DNA of 42,323 nt, from positions 1-42,323 of the forward strand of contig JAAZLE010000014.1 in assembly GCA_012799455.1 (NCBI GenBank), written 5' to 3'. Positions 1 to 8,433 of the stretch are shown one piece after another; position 1 is the stretch's first letter; each line of letters opens with the position of its first letter. Made by a program: the position numbers and the translations under genes. A model generated the notes under the pieces. The model was not told the DNA's origin. It did no database searches and saw only the letters and a program-made list of their open reading frames with translations. This DNA is from Clostridiales bacterium (GTDB taxonomy: Bacteria; Bacillota; Clostridia; Christensenellales; DTU072).

Positions 1-1545
1 CCCTTGTTCTTCAGTTATTTTACCATCCCCTACATTAGCCCTAACTGCTAATATTTCCATTATCCTACTGTGCCTTTTTTCGGTTAAATCCCAGAACAAG
101 AATGGAATAATACTTAGTATTCCGCTTGGAATGGCAATAAGTGATGTCCACATAATTATTGGCGATGTAACCTTATCAGTTTGGTATAATACCTCCGTGT
201 TTTTCCCATTAAAACCAAAAGCTTCATAAATTGCGGGATTAATAAAAGCCGTACCTAGCCCAACTATAGTTAGTAAAACAAATGATAGTTGTCCCATAAA
301 TCCCTCTATTCTTTGCCCTGTTTTATATTGTTGATAGTCATTAATCATGGCACTAAGAGCAGGTTGTATTACCACAGTTGCGCCATTAAATAGTGTGATT
401 AACAATATAAAAACATACATGACATATGGCGTTACAGCTGTTGGCACACTTGCAGCCAAAACAACAGGCACGGTGAATATAGCACATAAAGTATTAATTG
501 CAATTACAACCTTTTTCTTCCCAAATTTATTAATAAGCATTGGGGCTAATATCATACCTGGCACGCATGCGCTTCCTGCAAGTGTGACTAAAATTGATTG
601 CGCCCAAGGAGCATCTTTATAATAATACGTAGCAATCCATACCACATATGCAGTCGCAGCCATTCTAAAAACACCAAGTATGGTTGATATTGTATTAATC
701 CAAAAATATTTATTTCTCGAAGCACTCTTTATCCCTTCGACAAACTTTACCTTGTTTACAGTTGCTCTTTTTTGTACAAACCTCTCTTTTACACCAAAAA
801 CGGTTAGTAAAGCAAGAGCCAAGCACATAGCTGCCATTATGGGCAGTATAACTTGCATAGAACGAATGTCATTTATGCCAGCCATTACTACTTCGCCTGC
901 TTCATTTTTAGTACTGTATAGCAAATTAGCTAAAAGCGGAAATAGTATCGTAACGATTGATGGACCTAGCGAATATATGACTGAACCTATGGACATTAAA
1001 TTTGTTCTTTCTTTATGACTTGGCGAAATAACTAAGACAAGGTTATTATACGCGTTACTGTACAGGGTAATAAAAAACTGCATGATGTTGAAAATAATTG
1101 TAAATGCCACAAGCATAACAACATAATTATCTATTAGTGCATAAGGAATAAAGACTAGCGCTAGCATAGAAAGCATAATCGGTATCGGCAACCATATCAG
1201 CCAGGGTCTAAACTTACCAAATCTAGAGTTTGTGTTATCAATAATAACACTAAGCAGTGGTGATCTTAACAAAGAAAACACACTGGTTGCAAGACCTATA
1301 ATTGTCATGTCCCAAATATCAACTCCTAGCGCAACTGCTATGTACATACCTGCTGCGAGTGATAAATATGTAGGTATTACTGATACACCAAACACACCCA
1401 TACCACCTACACAATAAGCGGCAAACTCTCTAAAACTTAAAAAATTACCCTTTGGCGGCCTATCCCAATGTGAGAAAATGTATTTCAAAACATAAATGAC
1501 CTTTTCAAAAATATTTGAACCCTTTTTGTTATCTGCTTTTTGCAT
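1..1545 (-). CDS. GPH-family (MelB-like) MFS sugar:cation symporter, truncated at left window edge
   Basis: Manual minus-strand translation from ATG at 1545 (MQKADNKKGSNIFEKVIYVLKYIFSHWDRPPKGNFLSFREFAAY...) is open to base 1 with many hydrophobic helices; contains NTNSRFGKFRPW, a typical GPH loop motif. Absent from the ORF track because it has no stop in the window. Confidence 0.85.
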   Translation of the reverse strand, partial: MQKADNKKGSNIFEKVIYVLKYIFSHWDRPPKGNFLSFREFAAYCVGGMGVFGVSVIPTYLSLAAGMYIAVALGVDIWDMTIIGLATSVFSLLRSPLLSVIIDNTNSRFGKFRPWLIWLPIPIMLSMLALVFIPYALIDNYVVMLVAFTIIFNIMQFFITLYSNAYNNLVLVISPSHKERTNLMSIGSVIYSLGPSIVTILFPLLANLLYSTKNEAGEVVMAGINDIRSMQVILPIMAAMCLALALLTVFGVKERFVQKRATVNKVKFVEGIKSASRNKYFWINTISTILGVFRMAATAYVVWIATYYYKDAPWAQSILVTLAGSACVPGMILAPMLINKFGKKKVVIAINTLCAIFTVPVVLAASVPTAVTPYVMYVFILLITLFNGATVVIQPALSAMINDYQQYKTGQRIEGFMGQLSFVLLTIVGLGTAFINPAIYEAFGFNGKNTEVLYQTDKVTSPIIMWTSLIAIPSGILSIIPFLFWDLTEKRHSRIMEILAVRANVGDGKITEEQG

Positions 1546-1560
1546 TGCTTTCTCCCATGA

Positions 1561-2748
1561 CTAAATATATTTTTTAAGTATTTTCTCACTTTCAACCAGC
1601 ATTCTTATTAAGTGGAATGGCCCTTTATATGTATGTCCCTTGCATGCAGGTTCGGTTGGGCGTCCATCTCTTCTAAGGTACCCATACCACTCCCCAAATT
1701 CTGGATCGGCAAAGTGTTTATTAGCATATTCATAAAACTCTTTAAACATTGATAAGTATTTCTCATCTCCAGTGTAATCATAGAATTTAATAGTAGCAGT
1801 AATTGCTTCTGTATGCACCCACCATAATTTCATATCATGTTCATATGCTTCAACTGGCTTCCCTTCTATATCTTTAAAGTATAGTATTCCCCCAAACTCT
1901 TCATCTTTTCCGAAATTATATGCTTTTATAAAGATATCTTCTGCTTGTTTTAAGAGTTCTCTATCCCCTAATAAATGGGCCGTATCTGCTAAAAACCAGG
2001 ATAATTCTATGCTATGTCCCGGATTTACAATTCTTCCAGTGGCACTATCAAAATAAAAAGAACCATCTACTAATCTTCCTTCTAACATAAGGCCTGTTTT
2101 CTCATGCCGAAATGTAAAAATGTCTTTAATCAATTGTTTTGCAATGCATGCATACTTCTCTTTATTTACGCTATCAATTTCAATTAACACATTTGTTATG
2201 TTCAGAAGAATCATCGGCCCTCCAAGAGCTCTTGTTTCTCTTGTCTCCGCAATTGTCTTTGGAGTAATTTTGTATGGGTCGCTTGCTGGATCGGCATACA
2301 TGCTCATCAAAAAATCATAGTACTTTCTAGCCTGAAAAAGCGCCTCATCATCCTTTTTTACCTTGTATTGTAAAATCTTAATTAAAACATAAAAGCACTC
2401 TGAGAAAAAATATCTTCTTTTACGAAGAGGTTTGCCCTCTGCAGTTACAGTAAAATACATTCTCCCGTCTTGTTGATCTATACAGTGCTCATCTAAAAAT
2501 TTGGAGCAACTATCTGCTATTTCCATCCAAGACGAATTATAACCATATTCGTTTATTAAGTTGTAGTATGTATAACCCGTTCTGCCTTGCATCCACACAC
2601 CTTTGTCTGTAGAGTAAATATTACCATTTCTGTCTAGGCAGGTATAAATACCTCCATTCTTATTATCTGCACCATACTTAATCCAAAATGGCGCAACATC
2701 ATTAAATAGCGTATTTTTCACATGTTGATATAAGTTTGCAATTTCCAT
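1561..2748 (-). CDS. N-acylglucosamine 2-epimerase (AGE/RnBP) family sugar epimerase
   Basis: 395 aa ORF; AGE-family alpha/alpha-barrel motifs (GVWMQGRTGYTYYNL, PGHSIELSWFLADTAH, KLWWVHTEAITATIKFY). SD AGAGGGG just upstream of ATG. Confidence 0.85.
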   Translation of the reverse strand: MEIANLYQHVKNTLFNDVAPFWIKYGADNKNGGIYTCLDRNGNIYSTDKGVWMQGRTGYTYYNLINEYGYNSSWMEIADSCSKFLDEHCIDQQDGRMYFTVTAEGKPLRKRRYFFSECFYVLIKILQYKVKKDDEALFQARKYYDFLMSMYADPASDPYKITPKTIAETRETRALGGPMILLNITNVLIEIDSVNKEKYACIAKQLIKDIFTFRHEKTGLMLEGRLVDGSFYFDSATGRIVNPGHSIELSWFLADTAHLLGDRELLKQAEDIFIKAYNFGKDEEFGGILYFKDIEGKPVEAYEHDMKLWWVHTEAITATIKFYDYTGDEKYLSMFKEFYEYANKHFADPEFGEWYGYLRRDGRPTEPACKGHTYKGPFHLIRMLVESEKILKKYI

Positions 2749-2870
2749 TTCCCCTCTTTTATTCCCCCATACTTAATCCAAAATGGCGCAACATCATTAA
2801 ATAGCGTATTTTTCACATGTTGATATAAGTTTGCAATTTCCATTTCCCCTCTTTTATTCCCCCATACTTA
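2672..2870. repeat. Perfect 95-bp tandem duplication (about 2.1 copies) covering the SD, start codon and first ~26 codons of the AGE-family gene
   Basis: 2672-2766 and 2767-2861 are identical by eye, followed by a 9-bp partial third copy (ccatactta, 2862-2870). Confidence 0.93.
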
Positions 2871-3121
2871 CATTACTTAGTATTCATACTACATAAGTAG
2901 TAATAACATAACAAAGCAATTGTACCATTTGAACTCAAAGTTGTAAATACGTGCATAATATTGTATAATTTTAAAAAAGTTAGTTTTTGTTTAAGCAACA
3001 GATCAAACTACCCTTGCATAATAATCACACCAATTATATTTAACTTTTATCAACGAATAGTTTAAGCATTATACTACACGCTCGCTATTACTCGAATTTT
3101 TGTAAATTGAGGAGAATAAGT

Positions 3122-4717
3122 ATGGATAAGAATTTAGAAAAGGACAATACTTCCAATTATATTGAATCAAAACCAAATAATGATTATTGCTCAAATGGGA
3201 ACCTTGACAATGTAGAACAGACACCCAATAGTACAAAAAGCAAGAAACAAAAACACAAAGAAGTTAAAGACTCAGATTATGCTAATAAGACTGTTTTAGA
3301 TGAAACAAAGTACCTAACAAAAGCCAACGTTTTTAGTTTTGCTGCAGGAGGACTTGGGCAGAATTTAATTATTGGGATAGTCAATTCTTATATATTATTC
3401 TTCTTAACAGATATCGCACAAATTGGGCTAGCAGCAACATCTACACTAATGTTAGCAGCTAGATTATTCGATGCTTTTAATGATCCCATTATGGGCACAA
3501 TCGCTGATAGAACAAATACTAAATATGGAAAACTTAGACCTTACTTAGCTATAGCTCCTATGCCCTTACTTTTCTTAACCGTTGCTCTATATTTGCCACC
3601 ACAATGGCTACCAGACTCTACAAGACTTGCTTATTACTGCATCATTTATGTACTGTGGGGGATATTCTATACAGTTGGCGATATACCTTTTTGGGGCATG
3701 CCCTCTGCCATGACGCCTAACCCTAAGGAGCGCTCAAATTTTATTACCTTTTCTCGTTTATTCCATTCAATCGGAGGTGCACTACCGACAATACTACTTC
3801 CCATATTTTCCTTATTTTTCGGAGAAAAACAGCCTATGTCGTACTTTACTATGGCAATATTAGCAGGTGTTATTGGTGCATCTTTGTTTCAACTAGTGTT
3901 TTTTGGATCAAAAGAACGAGTAAAAAGCAATATCCCAACTCCTTCTGTGGCTCAAATGTTTAAAGAATTATTTACTAACAAACCTCTTTTAGTTACGGTA
4001 GCCGCAAATATTGCTGCTTTCGCAAGGGCAATACCTATATCTGCAGGACTTTATTTAAGTAATTATTTATTGATTGGAGTCCCAACCGGCTTAGGTCAAT
4101 CTATGGTTAATACCTTAATGGTTGCAGGATTTGGTGTATCTGGATTCTTAGGTATGTTAACTACCCCGTTTTTCACTAAAAGGTTTGAATATAGGAAATT
4201 ATATATGCTTTCATGTATCGTGGGAGCAGCTTCAATGGGTTTACTCACTCTGCTTGCATTTACAATTGGTCCTTATATGATATTATTTATCTTAGGTTTT
4301 TTTGTTATGGGTCTGCCTTTTGGACTAGTAACCAATTTAAACTACTCCATGATCGCAGAAAGTATGGATTATGCAGAATGGATGTCAGGTAGAAGAACAG
4401 AAGGAATCAGTGCTTCTATGCAAACATTTATGAATAAAATGATGACAACCTTCCAAAATTTTATGATCCCACTAATGCTTGCCATATTCAAATACACCGA
4501 GCCAATTGGCGTTAATGATACTCCTGAACAATCACCCTTAACAAAACTGGGTCTTACACTTCTTGCGACAGTTTTACCTTTACTCGCGTGGGTAGTCAAT
4601 TTCTTTATAATAATGTTCTATCCACTACATGGAGACTATAGAGCAAATATGTATAAGGAATTAGCTGAAAAACGCGAAGCTGCGGGACTTACAATTGCGC
4701 CCGATCCAGAAAATTGA
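3122..4717 (+). CDS. GPH-family MFS sugar:cation symporter
   Basis: ORF 3107-4717; preferred start ATG 3122 preceded by GAGGAG. Motif DRTNTKYGKLRPYL; about 12 hydrophobic segments; ~60-aa polar N-terminal extension. Confidence 0.85.
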   Translation: MDKNLEKDNTSNYIESKPNNDYCSNGNLDNVEQTPNSTKSKKQKHKEVKDSDYANKTVLDETKYLTKANVFSFAAGGLGQNLIIGIVNSYILFFLTDIAQIGLAATSTLMLAARLFDAFNDPIMGTIADRTNTKYGKLRPYLAIAPMPLLFLTVALYLPPQWLPDSTRLAYYCIIYVLWGIFYTVGDIPFWGMPSAMTPNPKERSNFITFSRLFHSIGGALPTILLPIFSLFFGEKQPMSYFTMAILAGVIGASLFQLVFFGSKERVKSNIPTPSVAQMFKELFTNKPLLVTVAANIAAFARAIPISAGLYLSNYLLIGVPTGLGQSMVNTLMVAGFGVSGFLGMLTTPFFTKRFEYRKLYMLSCIVGAASMGLLTLLAFTIGPYMILFILGFFVMGLPFGLVTNLNYSMIAESMDYAEWMSGRRTEGISASMQTFMNKMMTTFQNFMIPLMLAIFKYTEPIGVNDTPEQSPLTKLGLTLLATVLPLLAWVVNFFIIMFYPLHGDYRANMYKELAEKREAAGLTIAPDPEN

Positions 4718-4722
4718 TTAAA

Positions 4723-4762
4723 CAAAAAGAGGGTTCTGTAGAAACACAACCCTCTTTTTTTA
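4723..4762. terminator. Rho-independent terminator (A/T-flanked, possibly bidirectional)
   Basis: aaaaagagggttctgtagaaacacaaccctctttttttat: GAGGGTT/AACCCTC stem with T-run, between convergent genes. Confidence 0.85.
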
Positions 4763-4781
4763 TAATTTAAACTTTTAATTA

Positions 4782-6161
4782 TTAGTCTACCTTTGGTATA
4801 GTTTCAAACCCTTTTTGCAGGTCTTCTTCAGTTAGTATAGAATCAACCATTTCTCCGGAGTTATACATCCTATATGCACTCATATCAAAATGTCCAGTTC
4901 CCGTTAAACCAAATATAATGGTTTTTTCCTCACCTGTCTCTTTGCATTTTTCTGCTTCAATTATAGTAGCACGAATGGCATGTGCACTTTCTGGTGCAGG
5001 TAGAATTCCTTCTGTACGTGAAAACAGTGAGGCTGCTTCAAAAACTTCTTTTTGTCCTACCGACGTTGCCTCAATATAACCATCTGCGTACAATTTACTA
5101 ATAATTGGACTCATGCCATGGAATCTTAGACCACCTGCATGTATGGGAGATGGGATAAAGCCATTTCCAATAGTATACATTTTTAAAAGTGGTGTAATTT
5201 TTCCTGTATCACCAAAATCATATGCATACTTACCTCTTGTAAGAGATGGGCAAGATGCAGGTTCAACCGCGATTATTCTAATATCGTTTTTGCCTTGAAT
5301 CTTCTCACCTACAAATGGTCCAATTAATCCACCTAAGTTACTGCCACCACCAGCGCATCCGATAATAATATCTGGTTTAATCCCATATTTTTCGCAGGCT
5401 GTTTTTACTTCTAATCCAATTATGGACTGGTGAAGTAAAACGTAGTCTAGAACACTTCCTAATGCATACTTACATTTATCTCTTGTTGCACATACTTCTA
5501 TAGCCTCAGAAATTGCACAGCCTAATGATCCCGTTGTCCCAGGTTTTTCTTCGGAAATTTTTCTTCCTACATTAGTTACCATTGATGGAGAGGGTGTCAC
5601 TTCTGCGCCATATGTTTTCATAACTTCAACTCTGTCCGGCTTTTGCATTGCACTTCCTTTAACCATAAAAACATCTAATTTAATATCAAAAAATGAACAA
5701 GCCATTGCTAACGCTGTTCCCCATTGTCCAGCACCAGTTTCTGTCGTTATTGATGTTAATCCCTGCTCTTTAGCATAATAAGCTTGTGCTATAGCTGAAT
5801 TTAACTTATGTGAACCCGATGTATTATTTCCTTCAAACTTGTAATAAATTTTAGCAGGAGTACCTAATGCCTTCTCTAAAAATGTTGCTCTAACTAACGG
5901 AGATGGTCTTACCATTTTGTAGAAGTTTAACACCTCTTCTGGTATGTCAATATACCTATCCGTTTCGTTAAGTTCTTGCTTTACAAGTTCTGTAATAAAA
6001 ATACCACAAAGTTCCTCAAATGTTACAGGCTTCAATGTAGCCGGATTTAAAAAGGGTGCGTGTTGTTCTTTCATATCTGCCTTAACGTTATACCATTGTT
6101 TAGGAAGCTCCGCTTCAGACAAATAGATTTTGATTGGAATGTTGTTTTTTTCGTTTGCCAT
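4782..6161 (-). CDS. TrpB2-type tryptophan synthase beta chain-like PLP enzyme
   Basis: MANEKNNIPIKIYLSEAELPKQWYNVKADM...; PLP lysine motif GSHKLNSA, GCAGGGSNLGG. Start at 6161 chosen because the ORF-track extension to 6281 reads through the T-box leader. Confidence 0.88.
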   Translation of the reverse strand: MANEKNNIPIKIYLSEAELPKQWYNVKADMKEQHAPFLNPATLKPVTFEELCGIFITELVKQELNETDRYIDIPEEVLNFYKMVRPSPLVRATFLEKALGTPAKIYYKFEGNNTSGSHKLNSAIAQAYYAKEQGLTSITTETGAGQWGTALAMACSFFDIKLDVFMVKGSAMQKPDRVEVMKTYGAEVTPSPSMVTNVGRKISEEKPGTTGSLGCAISEAIEVCATRDKCKYALGSVLDYVLLHQSIIGLEVKTACEKYGIKPDIIIGCAGGGSNLGGLIGPFVGEKIQGKNDIRIIAVEPASCPSLTRGKYAYDFGDTGKITPLLKMYTIGNGFIPSPIHAGGLRFHGMSPIISKLYADGYIEATSVGQKEVFEAASLFSRTEGILPAPESAHAIRATIIEAEKCKETGEEKTIIFGLTGTGHFDMSAYRMYNSGEMVDSILTEEDLQKGFETIPKVD

Positions 6162-6203
6162 AATTATTACCTCCTTAATGGCTATATTCGTTATTTTTTT
6201 ATA

Positions 6204-6247
6204 TAAAAAAACACGGCGAGTTTCGTTTGGGACGAACTTCGCCGTGG
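6204..6247 (-). terminator. Intrinsic terminator of the T-box leader
   Basis: CACGGCGAAGTTCGT..ACGAAACTCGCCGTG hairpin followed by T-run on the minus strand. Confidence 0.88.
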
Positions 6248-6470
6248 TGCCACCCAATTTCACAGGTTTCCCTGCCTTCATTGTAGGATACTATCATACC
6301 CCCTCTCTGTTACGGGAGAACCCGTCAATCACTACTTTACTTCAATTTCGCAACTGCCCTCAACAGTCCATTCATATACCCTCTGTCCCCTTGTCGCACC
6401 AACCCAAGTCTCTCTCATCACCGATAAAGTATACTACTACTCTGTCTCAACGGTTTTTTATTGTTAGACT
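6204..6470 (-). ncRNA. T-box leader RNA with UGG (Trp) specifier
   Basis: Minus strand: AGAGAG / GGTTGGTG distal-loop region, specifier context GAA-TGG-ACT (TGG at 6370-6368), antiterminator TGGGTGGCACCACGG (contains UGGNACC), then terminator GGCGAAGTTCGTCCCAAACGAAACTCGCCGTGTTTTTTT. The downstream gene is Trp-related. Confidence 0.93.
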
Positions 6471-6586
6471 TAATGATACACTAGCGTTTTTTGAATGTCA
6501 ACAATAAATTTTTAGTTTATTACACTAAATTGATAAATTGTCTAATCTTTGTCATTGTGGTCTTTTAGCCAGTTTTTTTAAACCTT

Positions 6587-7456
6587 TTATTTTTTATTAC
6601 CTTTATTTCTAGTACGTTTTTCCTCTTTTTTCTTAAGCATCATTATGTATCCATTTGGATTGTTAGGAATACTTTCTTTATGTTCTTGATATTGAGGTAA
6701 GCAAGGTAAAAGTGATTTTATAAGAGCTGAAATGTTTTTAACATTATAGTTTTCAGGAACAAAATCACTAAACTGCTTTTTCATTTTTGATGCAATTAAG
6801 CTATATAGAGCAACACCGTTTTCCTCCATTGCATCTTCTATTATAACCTTGAGAGCTTCCATCTGTTCAGTTGGCAAAGCAAACTTTTTAGATTTAGTCT
6901 TGCTTTTCTGGGGCTCTCTTTCTTTAGCTTTAGCATCCCCATTGGTGCAAACAACCTTGTCTCCCGCTTCCTTTTCCGTACTTTCATTGATAGACTCGCC
7001 AAGATATATAAACTCACTAAACGCATTAACAAACTCTTTAATCGCCTTTCTTTCGCCCATGCCGATAACTTCTTTTCCGTGCGCTTTTAGTTCTTGTGCA
7101 AGACGGGTAAAATCGCTATCATTACTAACTATACAAAACGTATTAATGAAAGGCTTTTCATACAATATTTTCATAGCTTCTATTGTTAAAGCTATATCTG
7201 AAGTGTTTTTGCCACTTACATGACTAAACGATTGTACACCAGTCAACGAATATTTGCTTGCTTCCTTCCTCCACCCTTCGATTTGTACCGCTCTATTATA
7301 TTGCGCCATCTTCGCGCCCGTAATTCTTGTCCAATCAGACACAATTGCCTTTACATGAACTGTGCCTTTTTTCTCCATAGTGTCTATAATCTGACCTACG
7401 TTTTTATAACTAATATTTTCTGCATCTATTAGTATTGCAATTTTATTATCTTCCAT
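6587..7456 (-). CDS. NYN-domain (LabA/DUF88-like) putative RNase with C-terminal OST-HTH/LOTUS-like domain
   Basis: N-terminal KIAILIDAENISYKN, FCIVSNDSDFTRLAQELKAHGKEVIGMG; C-terminal ALKVIIEDAMEENGVALYSLIASKMKKQFSDFVPENYNVKNISALIKSL resembles OST-HTH. Confidence 0.82.
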   Translation of the reverse strand: MEDNKIAILIDAENISYKNVGQIIDTMEKKGTVHVKAIVSDWTRITGAKMAQYNRAVQIEGWRKEASKYSLTGVQSFSHVSGKNTSDIALTIEAMKILYEKPFINTFCIVSNDSDFTRLAQELKAHGKEVIGMGERKAIKEFVNAFSEFIYLGESINESTEKEAGDKVVCTNGDAKAKEREPQKSKTKSKKFALPTEQMEALKVIIEDAMEENGVALYSLIASKMKKQFSDFVPENYNVKNISALIKSLLPCLPQYQEHKESIPNNPNGYIMMLKKKEEKRTRNKGNKK

Positions 7457-7465
7457 TTTTCTCCT

Positions 7466-8395
7466 TTATTTCTTGACATCTTTCTTAAGTGCTTTCTTAT
7501 TTGGTTTATCCTTTTTCTCTTTTACCCTATCATAATCAGCAACTTTTATTATTTCTTCACCATCTTTAATTTCATAACCCAGTATATAGCCAGATGCAAT
7601 CATATCCTTTAAAATCTTTTGAAACTCTGGCTTCATTTTCCTCTTAGCAAAGACCATTAATTCTGAAACCGTTTTAACTTCATTGCTTTCCACTTTTTTT
7701 ACAATACTGTGTTTTCTTTTTAACTCAATAGATAAAACTACTGCTCCTATAAAAAACATTACACAAAGCATACCACCTGCTAATCTATATGTAGAGAGAA
7801 ATGCTGCAAGCATAGCGGCAAGAGGACATAATATAATTAAAATACCAATCAAGAATAGATCCAATTTAAACGTTTTTCGAGGTCCGTAATTAGCACTAAT
7901 ATTTACTATTTCTCCCGAGTATAGTTTGTTTGTTCTTTCTTGTTCTTTTTCTCTTGCATCTCTTTTTTCTTCAAGTTTAGCTAGGTATACTTCATATTTA
8001 GCTTCTAATTCCTTTTTGACATAGTCAGGAGCTAGCATCATTACCTTTTTAAAATCCCTACTATACCCGTTATCTTCGCAAAGATAATTATCAAGCAATC
8101 TACATCTGCAAGTCCCCCACCAACCCCGGTAATCGTTTGGGTCTAAATTGATTGCTTTAGCAAAACTTTCAAATGCGCCTGCATAGTCTTGTACTTCTAA
8201 AAACGCCTCCCCTCTCGCTATATGTTCAGTATTGTCTTTATTTACTTGTATAGGAAATACCTTATCATCATTCGCAGATACGTCATGGATATAAATTTCT
8301 TTACGACCACACTTTGGACAGGTCGCACTCTTCCCTCCCGCATCTAGGTATAGTGGAGTTCCACAATCATCACATCTATAATCTGTTTTTGACAT
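7466..8395 (-). CDS. Zinc-ribbon, TPR-like, two-TM protein of unknown function
   Basis: YRCDDCGTPLYLDAGGKSATCPKCGRKE zinc ribbon; TPR-like AFESFAKAINLDPNDYRGWWG; hydrophobic FLIGILIILCPLAAMLAAFL. Confidence 0.7.
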   Translation of the reverse strand: MSKTDYRCDDCGTPLYLDAGGKSATCPKCGRKEIYIHDVSANDDKVFPIQVNKDNTEHIARGEAFLEVQDYAGAFESFAKAINLDPNDYRGWWGTCRCRLLDNYLCEDNGYSRDFKKVMMLAPDYVKKELEAKYEVYLAKLEEKRDAREKEQERTNKLYSGEIVNISANYGPRKTFKLDLFLIGILIILCPLAAMLAAFLSTYRLAGGMLCVMFFIGAVVLSIELKRKHSIVKKVESNEVKTVSELMVFAKRKMKPEFQKILKDMIASGYILGYEIKDGEEIIKVADYDRVKEKKDKPNKKALKKDVKK

Positions 8396-8433
8396 AGCGC
8401 CCTCCTATCTTTGCCTTAGACTAACCTTAACAT

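Noticed and set aside
6162-6281. N-terminal extension MKAGKPVKLGGTTAKFVPNETRRVFLYKKIT... of the TrpB2 ORF
   Set aside because: It is translation of the T-box antiterminator/terminator region; the true start MANEKNN at 6161 has a good SD.
6130-6507. Plus-strand 125-aa ORF
   Set aside because: Antisense of the T-box leader; no protein-family character.
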